Assembly (NCBI GenBank): GCA_038120295.1
Contig: JAYOLL010000015.1
Coordinates: 1 to 64,000 of the forward strand
Length of the DNA: 64,000 bases
From: JAYOEY01 sp038120295
GTDB taxonomy: Bacteria > Pseudomonadota > Alphaproteobacteria > MPNO01 > UBA2964
Direction: 5' to 3'
A program made the position numbers and the translations under genes. Positions 51,008 through 64,000 of the stretch are shown here, in pieces. How positions within the stretch are numbered: the stretch's first letter is position 1; every line of letters starts with the position of its first letter. The notes under the pieces are model-generated. The model did no database searches. It was not told where the DNA came from and saw only the letters and a program-made list of their open reading frames with translations.

Positions 51008-53101
51008 CTACGCGCGGGCGCCGACCTCGATAACCAGATCGCCGAACGGATCCACCGTTACACGGTCGCCCGGCATGAGTACCGTCGTCGACGCATGTTC
51101 CTCGATCAGGGCCGGCCCGTCGATAACATTTCCGGCCAGCAGCGCATCGCGCGCAAAGGTCGGCGTATCGACGAAGTCTCCGACATCGTTGAAATAGACC
51201 GGGCGGTCGCCGCGTGCCGCATCCGCAGACGGCGTCGCATCGCCGGCGGCGACGGTTTCCTGCGGCGGCTTCTTCATGACACCCGTGACGGTGGAGCGCA
51301 GGCTGACGATTTCCGCCTTCTCCGCCGGAGCGGACGTGCCGTAGCGCAGCTCGTGCATGTCGTCGAACAGCTTTTTGATGGCGTCCCGATCCTGGGCGGC
51401 AAACAGTTCCGTGGGCAGGTCGACCGTCACCGCGTGTTCCTGTCCGACATACCGCATGTCGGCGGCGCGCTTCACCGTGACCGCCTCGGGCGATACCGAC
51501 GCCGCCTCGATAGCGGCGCACCCCTCGTTTTCCATCTCGCCGTAGACGCGCTCGACCTCGTCGAACGGCGCATCGTCCAGCGGCGTAAACCAGGTGCGGA
51601 CATAGTCGTAGCGCAGATCGGAAAACAGCATACCGAAAGCCGAGAAGACGCCGGGCGCGCGCGGGATGATGACCTTGCGAATGCCGAGCTCGCGCGCCAC
51701 GGCGGACGCATGCAGCGGCCCTGCGCCGCCGTAGGCGACCAGAGCGAAATCGCCGACATCGAGCCCGCGCTCCGTCGTCACGCCCTTGACCGCGTAGGAC
51801 ATCGCGGTGGTCGCGATGCGCAGGATTCCGTCTGCTGCGGCCGTAACCTCCATCCCCAGCGGGTCGGCGAGCTTGTCCTTCATCACCTTCTCGGCAGCGG
51901 CAACATCCAGCGTCATCTCGCCGCCGAGGAACCGGTCGGCGCCAAGCCGGCCGAGCAGCAGGTTCGCGTCGGTCACGGTGGGATTTTCGCCACCCTGCCC
52001 GTAGCAGGCCGGGCCGGGCACAGCGCTTGCGCTCTGCGGTCCGACGCGCAGCGCGCCGTTTTCATCGACCCGCGCGATGGAGCCGCCGCCGGCGGAGACC
52101 TCGAAAATATCCATCATGGCGATCTGCACCGGCAGCGCCTTCTCGTAGCCGCCGAGCAGCGCGGTGCCGGTGGTCAGCGCCTCACCCTTATAGATCACGC
52201 CGGCCTTGGCGGTGGTGCCGCCCATGTCGAAGGCAATGGCGTTTTCGAGCCCCAGCGCGCTGCACAGCGCCTGCGTCCCGATGACGCCCGCCGCCGGGCC
52301 CGATTCCAGCATGCGGATGCAGTAGCTGCGCGCTTCCTCGGCCTCGTACAGCCCGCCGGTCGACTGCACGACCAGGAACGAGCCGTCGAACCCGGCATCG
52401 CGCAGATGATCCTCGATGCCCTGGATATAGGTCCGGACGCGCGGGCCGATATAGGCGTTGGCCACCACGGTCGAGGTCCGTTCGAACTCGCGATATTCCT
52501 GCGACAGCTCGTGCGAGGCGGAGACGAACAGGTTCGGGTAGGTCTCTTCCAGGAACTTCCTGGCGCGGATTTCGTGATCCGGGTTGCGGTAGCAGTGGAG
52601 GAACAGGATCGCCACCGCCTCGATCCCCAGATCGTCGATTTGCCTGCCGAGTTCGGCCAGATGCGCCTCGTCCAGAGGCGTCCTGATCTCGCCCGAGGCC
52701 AGCATGCGTTCCTTGGCCTCGAAGCGCAGCGCGCGCTCGACCAGCGGTTCGTGCTTCTGGAAGAACAGATTGTAGGAATCGGGCCGGTTGATGCGACCGA
52801 TCTCGTAAACGTCGCGGAAACCTTCGGTGGTGATCAGCGCCGTCTTCGCGCCGGTACGCTCGAGGATCGTGTTGATGGCCACCGTCGAGCCATGCAGGAA
52901 CAGCCCGGCGGAGGCGAAATCGGTACCGGCGCGCGTGACCCCGCCTTCGATTCCGTCGACCAGCCGGTCGGGCGTGGACAGCACCTTGCCGAGCAGCAGC
53001 GAGCCGGTTTCCTCGTCGAACGCGGCAACGTCCGTGAAGGTGCCGCCGATATCGGCGGCGAGCCGGATACGTGATTTCTCTGAACTGTCACCGTCGGGCA
53101 T
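51008..53101 (-). CDS. hyuA: Hydantoinase/oxoprolinase subunit A
   Basis: A 697-residue ATP-using subunit of the hydantoinase A/oxoprolinase/acetone carboxylase family. ADIGGTFTDV (16-25) is the phosphate-binding motif and FDMGGTTAK its second-domain counterpart; VAYGGAGPLHA is a third conserved block. With subunit B it hydrolyses a cyclic imide or 5-oxoproline-like ring, or carboxylates a ketone; the substrate is unknown. AGGAAAA precedes the ATG. It lies 69 bases after hyuB and is probably co-transcribed with it. Confidence 0.9.
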   Translation of the reverse strand: MPDGDSSEKSRIRLAADIGGTFTDVAAFDEETGSLLLGKVLSTPDRLVDGIEGGVTRAGTDFASAGLFLHGSTVAINTILERTGAKTALITTEGFRDVYEIGRINRPDSYNLFFQKHEPLVERALRFEAKERMLASGEIRTPLDEAHLAELGRQIDDLGIEAVAILFLHCYRNPDHEIRARKFLEETYPNLFVSASHELSQEYREFERTSTVVANAYIGPRVRTYIQGIEDHLRDAGFDGSFLVVQSTGGLYEAEEARSYCIRMLESGPAAGVIGTQALCSALGLENAIAFDMGGTTAKAGVIYKGEALTTGTALLGGYEKALPVQIAMMDIFEVSAGGGSIARVDENGALRVGPQSASAVPGPACYGQGGENPTVTDANLLLGRLGADRFLGGEMTLDVAAAEKVMKDKLADPLGMEVTAAADGILRIATTAMSYAVKGVTTERGLDVGDFALVAYGGAGPLHASAVARELGIRKVIIPRAPGVFSAFGMLFSDLRYDYVRTWFTPLDDAPFDEVERVYGEMENEGCAAIEAASVSPEAVTVKRAADMRYVGQEHAVTVDLPTELFAAQDRDAIKKLFDDMHELRYGTSAPAEKAEIVSLRSTVTGVMKKPPQETVAAGDATPSADAARGDRPVYFNDVGDFVDTPTFARDALLAGNVIDGPALIEEHASTTVLMPGDRVTVDPFGDLVIEVGARA

Positions 53102-53170
53102 TGATTTTCCTGCGCTAAAGTTTGCTGCGTTCGAAGCCGTGCCTGTTCTAGCGGGAATGACCGAAAATTT

Positions 53171-54925
53171 CTACGCGGCGGCGAGTTGCGCGCGCAGCCG
53201 CTCGGTTTCGTCCTCGATTATCGCCAGCGTTTCGGCGTCCAGCGCCACGCCATACTCGTCCCGCGCGGCATCGAGAGACACATAGCCCTGCCGAACATCC
53301 TCTCGGACCTTCGCCGCCGGGCGCTCCCAGGGCGGGCCGAACCCGCCGCCCCCGCCGGCGCGGATGCGCACCATGTCGCCACCGGACAGCCGCGCAGTGA
53401 ACACCTTGGCGTTGACGGTGTCCTTGCGCTCCTCGCCGTCAACTTCGAGTTCGACCTCGTTGCCATTACCGTCGAGCCCGCCTTCGAGCCCCCAGGGCTT
53501 GCAGTTCATGCGCTCGATCCGGGTCGACACGGTAAGCGGCTTGAGCAGCCGCACGTCGGACCGGATGCCGAGCCCGCCGCGCTGTCGCCCGGCCCCGCCG
53601 GAATCGGCGATCAGCCCGTAATTCTCGTACATCACGGGGTATTTGACCTCCATCAGCTCGACCGGGCTGTTATGGGTGTCGCCGTCATTGATGCAGACCG
53701 TGGCGCTGACCCCGTCTTCCGTCATCTTCGCGCCCCAGCCGCCGCCGATGGGGCCGGTGGAGGTGATCACCATGCGGCCCTCGTCCGGCAGGAAACCGAA
53801 CAGGGTAGCATTGCCGAGATCGGCGAAATGGCCGGCGATCACACGGTCGGGGATGGCGGGAGCCAGCGCCTTGAAAATCGTGTCCACCACCGTCATCGGG
53901 ATGGTCATCCAGCTGCGCATCGGCGCGGGGCGGACGGCGGAGACCACGCGGCCCGGCGGGTTGATGACGTCGAGCGAGCGGAAGCTGCCCTCGTTGATCG
54001 GGTAGTCGGTCGGCGACGTGATGCATTTATAGGCGACCTGCGACGCGCCGTAGCCGGTCGTCGGGCCGGAATTGTAGAACCCACGCACCTGCGGCGAAAC
54101 ATCGGTCAGATCGACCGTCATCCGGTCGCCCTCGACGAGTACCTTCACCCCGATAGGAATGTGCTTGCCGATATCGACCCCGTCGTCATCCATGTAGGAT
54201 TCCGCCCTGTAGGTCCCGTCGGGGATCGACAGCGTGCGCTCGCGCGCCGCCTTCTCCGACTGGTCCATGATGGCATCGATGGCGGCCAGCACCTCGTCCT
54301 GCCCGTACCGGTCCAAGAGCTCGCCAAACAGCCTGCCGCCCGTGTTGACGGCGGTGAGCTGCGCCCGCAGATCGCCCATCGCCTGTTTCGGCAGGTGGAC
54401 GTTCATCATGATGATATCGACCAGGTCCTGGTTGATCTCGCCCTTGCGCTGCAGCTTGAGGATCGGGATCTGCAGCCCTTCGGAATAGATATCGGTCGTC
54501 ACCCCGCCGATCGCGCCGCCGATTGTCAGCCAGTGCGCCATGCAGACCGAAAAGGCGACCAGCTTTCCTTCGTGAAAGATCGGCAGGCTCAGCGTGACAT
54601 GGTTGAGGTGGCTGCCGGTGATATAGCCGTCATTGGTGACGAGGATGTCGCCCGGCTCGATCCGGTCATAACCGAAATGCTCGATCTTGGCCTTGAGCGT
54701 TTCCGCCATGCCGCGGATGAACATCGGCAGGCCGAGCCCGATAGAGACCGTCTCACCCTTCGCCGTGAACAGCCCGGTGGTGAAGTCCAGCGCCTCGTAA
54801 ATGATGTGGTTGTAGGCGGTGCGCATGAGGTTGGTCTTCATTTCCTCGGTCACCGCGATCACCCCGCTGCGCACGATTTCGGTGATCACGGGATCCGCCC
54901 GGCGGCCCGCCTGTTCGCTGCTCAT
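53171..54925 (-). CDS. hyuB: Hydantoinase/oxoprolinase subunit B, copy 1
   Basis: A 584-residue partner of HyuA. Typical blocks include MRTAYNHIIYEALDFT, DILVTNDGYITGSHLNHV, MAHWLTIGGAIGG and the glycine-rich RIRAGGGGGFGPPWERP near the C-terminus. GGAGACGGAA precedes the ATG. It is closely related to the gene at 55502-57292 (by eye about two thirds or more identical over the first 350 residues). This copy is the one that sits directly before hyuA. Confidence 0.92.
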   Translation of the reverse strand: MSSEQAGRRADPVITEIVRSGVIAVTEEMKTNLMRTAYNHIIYEALDFTTGLFTAKGETVSIGLGLPMFIRGMAETLKAKIEHFGYDRIEPGDILVTNDGYITGSHLNHVTLSLPIFHEGKLVAFSVCMAHWLTIGGAIGGVTTDIYSEGLQIPILKLQRKGEINQDLVDIIMMNVHLPKQAMGDLRAQLTAVNTGGRLFGELLDRYGQDEVLAAIDAIMDQSEKAARERTLSIPDGTYRAESYMDDDGVDIGKHIPIGVKVLVEGDRMTVDLTDVSPQVRGFYNSGPTTGYGASQVAYKCITSPTDYPINEGSFRSLDVINPPGRVVSAVRPAPMRSWMTIPMTVVDTIFKALAPAIPDRVIAGHFADLGNATLFGFLPDEGRMVITSTGPIGGGWGAKMTEDGVSATVCINDGDTHNSPVELMEVKYPVMYENYGLIADSGGAGRQRGGLGIRSDVRLLKPLTVSTRIERMNCKPWGLEGGLDGNGNEVELEVDGEERKDTVNAKVFTARLSGGDMVRIRAGGGGGFGPPWERPAAKVREDVRQGYVSLDAARDEYGVALDAETLAIIEDETERLRAQLAAA

Positions 54926-55031
54926 GGTTCCGTCTCCAGAGGAAACTTTTCGACCCGCCAGAATTTTAGATCATGAAACGCATTCGTGGAATTGGCGGGG
55001 ATTTCTGCTAGGCTCTTTCATGAAAGGGGGT

Positions 55032-55101
55032 CCGGCCCACTCCCCCACCCGGCCACCCATCAGGATACTCTCGTGGGTGGCCGGGTGGGGGAGTGGGCCG
55101 G
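55032..55101. repeat. Long palindromic repeat, copy 4
   Basis: Perfect 28-bp arms (55032-55059 and 55074-55101) and a 14-base loop that differs from copy 1 by a single base. The arms read CCGGCCCACTCCCC rather than the CTCTCCCC of other copies, with the change mirrored in both arms, so pairing is preserved. It lies between the divergent hyuB and the small CPCC gene. Confidence 0.92.
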
Positions 55102-55141
55102 GGCGACACCGCGTAAGCGGTTCATGCTATAGGCGTGCAAT

Positions 55142-55342
55142 ATGACAGACGACCGCATCCAGTTCGGCGAGCAGGCCGCGCATCTGGCGTTTCAGAAACA
55201 GATCGCGGAATTGCTGGAGCAGGCCGACATCACCGAGGAACAGCGCCAGCAATTCCTGATCGCCGCCACCTGCCCGTGCTGCGGCGCCGGCGGGCTGTCG
55301 CTCAGCCTGAACCTCAAGCCGGACGCCGCGCCGGGGTTTTGA
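55142..55342 (+). CDS. Small conserved-looking protein with CPCC motif, function unknown
   Basis: 66 residues, charged and helical in the first half (FQKQIAELLEQADITEEQRQQF) and then TCPCCGAGGLSLSLN, a likely metal- or redox-binding CxCC/CPCC turn. No signal peptide. The frame has clear coding bias, but the ribosome site is weak. It sits between two minus-strand hydantoinase genes with a palindrome just upstream and a GTCATCCCGG-type repeat just downstream. I do not recognise a family. Confidence 0.55.
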   Translation: MTDDRIQFGEQAAHLAFQKQIAELLEQADITEEQRQQFLIAATCPCCGAGGLSLSLNLKPDAAPGF

Positions 55343-55371
55343 GGCGCTTTCACTGCGTTCCAGTCTCAATT

Positions 55372-55491
55372 GTCATCCCGGACCTGATCCGGGATCCAGT
55401 GGATGCTTGAGGCAGGCGATGGTCTGGATCCCGGGTCCCTGACTTCCTGTCCCAATCGAGGATCTGGAGAAAAGTCGCGCCCGGGATGACC
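55372..55491. repeat. Dispersed GTCATCCCGG-type repeat, second locus
   Basis: The first 28 bases (55372-55399) are identical to 18925-18952. An inverted counterpart ending in CCCGGGATGAC closes the unit near 55491, so the whole forms a large imperfect inverted repeat. It fills the gap between the CPCC gene and the end of the second hyuB. Confidence 0.8.
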
Positions 55492-55501
55492 GGGGAGAGA
55501 G

Positions 55502-57292
55502 CTATGCGCCCCCGGAAGACAAAGCCGCCCGCGCCTTCTCGGTCGCCGCTGAATCCGCCCGCATCGTTTCCTCGTCGATCACCACGCCGTAATACGATGA
55601 CGCGGCCTCGACCGATACGTAGCCCTGCCGCACGTCGTTGACGACGGTTTCCACCGGGCGTTCCCACGGGTTGCCGAACCCGCCGCCGCCGCCGGAGCGC
55701 ATGCGGTAGGCGTCGCCGGGTTTGAGGTTCACGGCGAAGACCTTGGCGTTGGGGAGGTCTTCTTCCCACTTGCCGTCGAGTTCGATCCCGACCTCGTTGC
55801 CATGGGCCTCCATCCCGCCTTCGAGGCCCCAGGGGCGGCAATGGGCGCGTTCGCCGCGCGTGGTCAGGTTGAAGTCGGACAGCGCCTCGCAGGTATATTC
55901 GATGCCGAGCCCGCCGCGGTTCCTGCCCGGTCCGCAGGAATCAGGGATCAGGGAATGGTTGCGGATCAGCATCGGGAAACGGTTCTCGGTCAGCTCGATC
56001 GGCGTGTTATGGGTGTCGCCGTCATTGAGGCACACCGTGGCCGACATGCCGTCCTCGTCCCGCTTCGCGCCCCAGCCGCCGCCGAGCGGGCCGGAGGAGC
56101 CGAGGAACAGCTTCTTTTCCTTCCGGTCGATACCGTGGAACATCGCCATGCCGAGATCGGCGTGGTGGCCGGCGATCACCCGGTCGGGGATGACGGGGGC
56201 GAGCGCCTTGAAGATGGTGTCGATCACCGTCATCGGGATGGTCATCCAGACCCGCATCGGCGCGGGCTTCACCGCGCTGACTACACGGCCGGGCGGGATG
56301 ATGACGTGGAGCGGGCGCAGGCTGCCGTCGTTTACCGGGTAATCGGTCGGCGACGTCAGGCATTTATAGGCCACCTGCGCGCAGCCATAGCCGGTAGTGA
56401 TGCCGGAATTGTAGAACCCGCGCACCTGGTCGGAGACGTTGGAGAGATCCACCGTCATCTCGTCGCCCGCGACCGTCACCTTGACGCGGATGGGGATCCG
56501 CTTGCCGATATCGAGCCCGTCATCGTCCATGAAGGATTCGGCCTCGTAGACCCCGTCGGGGATGGTCAGCGTGCGGGCCCGGGCCGCAGCCTCCGACTGG
56601 TCCATGATATTGCCGATGGCGTCCAGCACGGCGTCCTTGCCGTAGCGATCGAGCAGTTCAGTAAAGCCGGTCTCTCCCGTCTTTACCGCCGTGACCTGGG
56701 CGCGCAGGTCGCCCATCGCCCGGTCGGGGATATGGACGTTCATCTTGATGATTTCGAGCAGGTCCTGATTGACCTCGCCCGCCTTGTGGAGCTTCAGGAT
56801 CGGCACCTGGAGCCCTTCGGAGTAGATATCGGTGGTCAGCCCGCCCAGCGCGCCGCCGATATCGAGCCAGTGCGCCATGCAGCAGGCGAAGGCGACGATT
56901 TCCCCGTCATGGAAGATCGGCAGGCTGAGCGTGATGTGGTTCAGATGGCTGCCGGTGATGTAGGCGTCGTTGGTGACCAGAATGTCGCCCGGTTCAATCC
57001 CGTCCGGGCCGAAATGCTCCAGCTTGGCCTTGAGCGTCGCCGCCATGCCACGGATGAACATCGGCAGGCCCAGACCGATGGAGATGGTCTCGCCTTCCGC
57101 GGTAAAAAGACCGACCGTGAAGTCCAGCGCCTCGTAAATGATGATGTTATAGGCGGTTCTCGTGAGGTTGGTCTTCATATTCTCTGTGACCGCCATCACA
57201 CCGCTTCGTACGAGTTCGACCACTACCGGATCGATTTCCCGATTTTCATCCCGATTTTCAGGGGATTTAACCGGATTCCGGTCGCTTGCCAT
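55502..57292 (-). CDS. Hydantoinase/oxoprolinase subunit B, copy 2
   Basis: A 596-residue paralogue of the hyuB at 53171. The same blocks are present (MAHWLDIGGALGG, DILVTNDAYITGSHLNH, RMRSGGGGGFGNPWERP), so it looks intact. It has a longer, polar N-terminus (NPVKSPENRDENREID). GGAAA precedes the chosen ATG. No separate subunit A gene accompanies it, so it either shares HyuA of the neighbouring unit or has a partner elsewhere. A local duplication followed by divergence is the simplest origin. Confidence 0.9.
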   Translation of the reverse strand: MASDRNPVKSPENRDENREIDPVVVELVRSGVMAVTENMKTNLTRTAYNIIIYEALDFTVGLFTAEGETISIGLGLPMFIRGMAATLKAKLEHFGPDGIEPGDILVTNDAYITGSHLNHITLSLPIFHDGEIVAFACCMAHWLDIGGALGGLTTDIYSEGLQVPILKLHKAGEVNQDLLEIIKMNVHIPDRAMGDLRAQVTAVKTGETGFTELLDRYGKDAVLDAIGNIMDQSEAAARARTLTIPDGVYEAESFMDDDGLDIGKRIPIRVKVTVAGDEMTVDLSNVSDQVRGFYNSGITTGYGCAQVAYKCLTSPTDYPVNDGSLRPLHVIIPPGRVVSAVKPAPMRVWMTIPMTVIDTIFKALAPVIPDRVIAGHHADLGMAMFHGIDRKEKKLFLGSSGPLGGGWGAKRDEDGMSATVCLNDGDTHNTPIELTENRFPMLIRNHSLIPDSCGPGRNRGGLGIEYTCEALSDFNLTTRGERAHCRPWGLEGGMEAHGNEVGIELDGKWEEDLPNAKVFAVNLKPGDAYRMRSGGGGGFGNPWERPVETVVNDVRQGYVSVEAASSYYGVVIDEETMRADSAATEKARAALSSGGA

Positions 57293-57422
57293 TATGGATT
57301 TCCGTGCTATTTGAGGGTGTTGCGGACGGATCATAACTGCTATGAAGTGGCCGCAAAAGCGCCCCCGGCGAGGAATCTGTATATTTCTTGCTTAATCCTC
57401 TGTATCCGCGGCCCTGACGCGG

Positions 57423-57482
57423 TATACTGGGGGGCTGTGGCATTTTTAGACGGGTGACGCCCTTCGGGCGGGCCTGCGCCAC
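57423..57482 (+). promoter_or_regulatory. Candidate -10 box and structured leader of gltB
   Basis: TATACT at 57423-57428 is a good -10 match, though no matching -35 box is clear. Just downstream, GTGGC (57437-57441) can pair with GCCAC (57478-57482), closing a domain that contains a perfect CGCCC-TTC-GGGCG hairpin (57458-57470). It would sit in the 5' leader, about 70 bases before the gltB ATG. Sequence alone cannot tell whether it is regulatory. Confidence 0.35.
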
Positions 57483-57550
57483 AAAGGAACGAATAACAAC
57501 CATCGGTCCGGACGCCCAAAGAGGCGCAGACCTGGGAGAGTCGGATAGTT

Positions 57551-62203
<4,653 letters not shown>

Positions 62204-62228
62204 AACACAGGACGTATTGGGGTAGATC

Positions 62229-63680
62229 ATGGCGAAGCCGACTGGCTTTCTGGAGTACGAGCGTCACGACCGCAGTTACGATCCGGTCGAGGAACGCAGA
62301 AGGACCTGGAAGGAATTCGTGCGGCCGCTTGAGGCCACGGCGATGAACGAGCAGGCGGCGCGCTGCATGGATTGCGGTATTCCGTTCTGTCACAACGGCT
62401 GCCCGGTCAACAACATGATCCCGGACTGGAACGACCTTGTGTACCGGGACCAGTGGCAGGCGGCGCTGACCACGCTGCATTCGACCAACAATTTTCCGGA
62501 ATTCACCGGTCGTATCTGCCCCGCCCCGTGCGAGGCGTCCTGCACGCTGAACATCGACGACACGCCGGTCACCATCAAGACCATCGAATGCGCGATCGTC
62601 GATCGCGGCTGGGACGAAGGCTGGATCGTTCCGGTCATGGCGCCGCGGAAAACCGGCAAGAAGGTAGCCGTGGTGGGGTCCGGCCCGGCTGGTCTCGCCT
62701 GCTCACAGCAGCTTGCCCGTGCGGGCCACGAAGTCGTGCTGTTCGAGAAGAACGACCGCATCGGCGGACTTCTGCGCTACGGCATTCCCGAGTTCAAGAT
62801 GGAGAAACGCCTGATCAACCGGCGTATGGAACAGATGGCCGCCGAGGGCGTCGAGTTCCGGCCGAATACGGAGATCGGCGTCGACATCTCGGTCAGCGAT
62901 CTGCTCGCCGGGTACGACGCCGTCGTCATGAGCGGTGGGGCCGAGAACCCGCGCGACCTTGAGGTCGAGAACCGCAAGGTCGAAGGCATCCATTATGCGA
63001 TGGATTTCCTCTCCCAGCAGAACAAACGGGTCGAGGGCGACAGCGAGGATATCGCTGCGCCGAATGGAGCCATCTCGGCGAAGGGCAAGCATGTCGTGGT
63101 GATCGGCGGCGGCGATACGGGATCGGACTGCATCGGCACCTCCATCCGGCAGGGGGCCGAGTCGATCATGCAGCTCGAAATCCTGCCGCGCCCGCCCGAA
63201 AAGGAAAACAAGGCGCTGACCTGGCCCAACTGGCCGCTGAAGTTCCGCACATCTTCTTCGCAGGAGGAAGGCTGCGAGCGGGACTGGTCGGTGCTGACCC
63301 GCAGGGTGGTCGAATCCAACGGTCATGTGACGGCGCTGGACTGCGTCCGGGTCGACTGGGTCAAGGACAACACAGGGCGTATGCAGCTTCAGGAGATCGA
63401 AGGCAGCGAGTTCCAGCTAAAGGCCGATCTTGTCCTGCTGGCGATGGGATTCCTCGGCCCCCGCAAGGCCGGCATGATCGATCAGTCCGGTGTCGAACTC
63501 GACGGGCGCGGCAACGTGCTTGCAAATACCGATGACTACCGGACCTCAGTCGACAAGGTGTTTTCCGCCGGCGACATGCGTCGGGGTCAGTCTCTGGTGG
63601 TCTGGGCCATTCGCGAAGGCCGCCAATGCGCACGGGCGGTGGATGAGTTCCTGATGGGCGACACCACCCTGCCCCGATAA
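62229..63680 (+). CDS. gltD: Glutamate synthase small subunit
   Basis: A 483-residue FAD- and NADPH-binding subunit that feeds electrons to GltB. The N-terminal cysteines C46, C49, C54, C58 and C97, C101, C105 bind two [4Fe-4S] clusters. VAVVGSGPAGLACSQQL is the FAD dinucleotide fold and VVVIGGGDTGSDCIGTSIR the NADPH fold, with the SAGDMRRGQSLVVWAI C-terminal FAD contact. Length is normal. Its start is 25 bases after the gltB stop, preceded by GGGGTAG. Confidence 0.98.
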   Translation: MAKPTGFLEYERHDRSYDPVEERRRTWKEFVRPLEATAMNEQAARCMDCGIPFCHNGCPVNNMIPDWNDLVYRDQWQAALTTLHSTNNFPEFTGRICPAPCEASCTLNIDDTPVTIKTIECAIVDRGWDEGWIVPVMAPRKTGKKVAVVGSGPAGLACSQQLARAGHEVVLFEKNDRIGGLLRYGIPEFKMEKRLINRRMEQMAAEGVEFRPNTEIGVDISVSDLLAGYDAVVMSGGAENPRDLEVENRKVEGIHYAMDFLSQQNKRVEGDSEDIAAPNGAISAKGKHVVVIGGGDTGSDCIGTSIRQGAESIMQLEILPRPPEKENKALTWPNWPLKFRTSSSQEEGCERDWSVLTRRVVESNGHVTALDCVRVDWVKDNTGRMQLQEIEGSEFQLKADLVLLAMGFLGPRKAGMIDQSGVELDGRGNVLANTDDYRTSVDKVFSAGDMRRGQSLVVWAIREGRQCARAVDEFLMGDTTLPR

Positions 63681-63696
63681 CAGCAGGAAACCAGTT

Positions 63697-63915
63697 ATGC
63701 GAATACCGAGTCAGCCCGTCATTCTCGCCGTACTGGGAGGCATGATGGCTGTTGCCTTCCTCCATACCAGCGGCAAGATCGATGTCGGTTTCGGATTTCC
63801 CGAAGGCGGAATCGAGGAAGGCGCCCTGATGGCGACCATCGGTGGTGTGTTCGGCTACGCCGTTCTGTCCGCTTTCCGACTGGTACGGAAGCTGAGAAAC
63901 CGCGACGACGGGTAG
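63697..63915 (+). CDS. Small membrane protein of unknown function
   Basis: 72 residues with two hydrophobic segments (PVILAVLGGMMAVAFLH and ALMATIGGVFGYAVLSAF) separated by a glycine-rich loop and a basic end (RLVRKLRNRDDG). AGGAAACC lies before the start. It follows gltD by 16 bases and may be part of the glt transcription unit, but nothing ties it functionally to glutamate synthase. Confidence 0.6.
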   Translation: MRIPSQPVILAVLGGMMAVAFLHTSGKIDVGFGFPEGGIEEGALMATIGGVFGYAVLSAFRLVRKLRNRDDG

Positions 63916-63921
63916 AATTCA

Positions 63922-64000
63922 ATGCGAGGTCGCTCCGCCGCCGCCGCTCTCTTTCTGCTGTTTCCGTGGGGAGCCGTCGCTCAGGATTTCGATGCGGGCC
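63922..64000 (+). CDS. Start of an exported protein (truncated by window end)
   Basis: The frame begins at an ATG six bases after the preceding stop and encodes MRGRSAAAALFLLFPWGAVAQDFDAG, a clear signal peptide with a likely cleavage after AVA. The gene continues beyond the window, so its product cannot be named. Confidence 0.5.
   Translation, partial: MRGRSAAAALFLLFPWGAVAQDFDAG

Noticed and set aside
50981..53074. Long plus-strand open frame opposite hyuA
   Set aside because: No motifs, histidine/arginine-rich composition typical of antisense frames; hyuA is clear.

Overview
The window is GC-rich, densely coded chromosomal DNA from an alphaproteobacterium, most likely an uncultured one known from a draft or metagenome assembly, because a 10-N scaffold gap sits at 18268-18277. 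The assignment rests on gene content and order: a SUV3-like helicase followed by an S4 protein, FdxA and CarD; a DUF1223 gene and acnA next to a complete ccmABCDEFGHI cluster; and an alpha-type gltB-gltD pair. I see no rRNA, prophage, insertion sequence or CRISPR. The only tRNA is tRNA-Arg(CCU).

Layout. 0.1-24 kb is an accessory catabolic region: two ACMSD-like amidohydrolases, a dienelactone hydrolase, CofC (an F420-pathway enzyme), an orphan PEP-CTERM-like protein, a TakP-like TRAP transporter, a VanA-like Rieske oxygenase, a molybdenum hydroxylase pair, a glutamine-synthetase-like enzyme joined to a two-subunit Rieske dioxygenase, a PaaI thioesterase, a luciferase-like oxidoreductase, a 4,5-dihydroxyphthalate-decarboxylase-like protein and two major-facilitator-type permeases. 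24-31 kb holds single housekeeping or envelope genes (GST, tRNA-Arg, PagL-like deacylase, prolyl aminopeptidase, nuclease-like protein, CarD, FdxA, TerB). 31-47 kb is core: helicase, HtpG, aconitase and the cytochrome c maturation operon. 47-51 kb has a TauE-type permease and the ydbH-ynbE-ydbL envelope operon. 51-57 kb carries hydantoinase/oxoprolinase genes with a duplicated B subunit. 57.5-63.7 kb is glutamate synthase.

Systems. The TRAP genes, oxygenases, decarboxylase-like protein, amidohydrolases and permeases suggest scavenging of aromatic or N-heterocyclic acids and amines. The most suggestive unit is 14702-18207, where a GS-like ligase, a Rieske alpha subunit and a Rieske beta subunit are almost abutting. 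This recalls aniline-type pathways, in which the amine is glutamylated before dioxygenation; the substrate here is unknown. Nitrogen freed by such routes could enter through GltBD.

Non-coding structure. A family of about 75-bp near-perfect palindromes (30-bp arms, loop core AGGATACT) occurs at 9-82, 18215-18369, 19956-20032 and 55032-55101, always in intergenic space. A second dispersed repeat (GTCATCCCGG... type) occurs at 18925 and 55372. Three back-to-back hairpins ending in a strong terminator at 39715-39803, between acnA and ccmA, look like a small RNA or a ccm leader attenuator.
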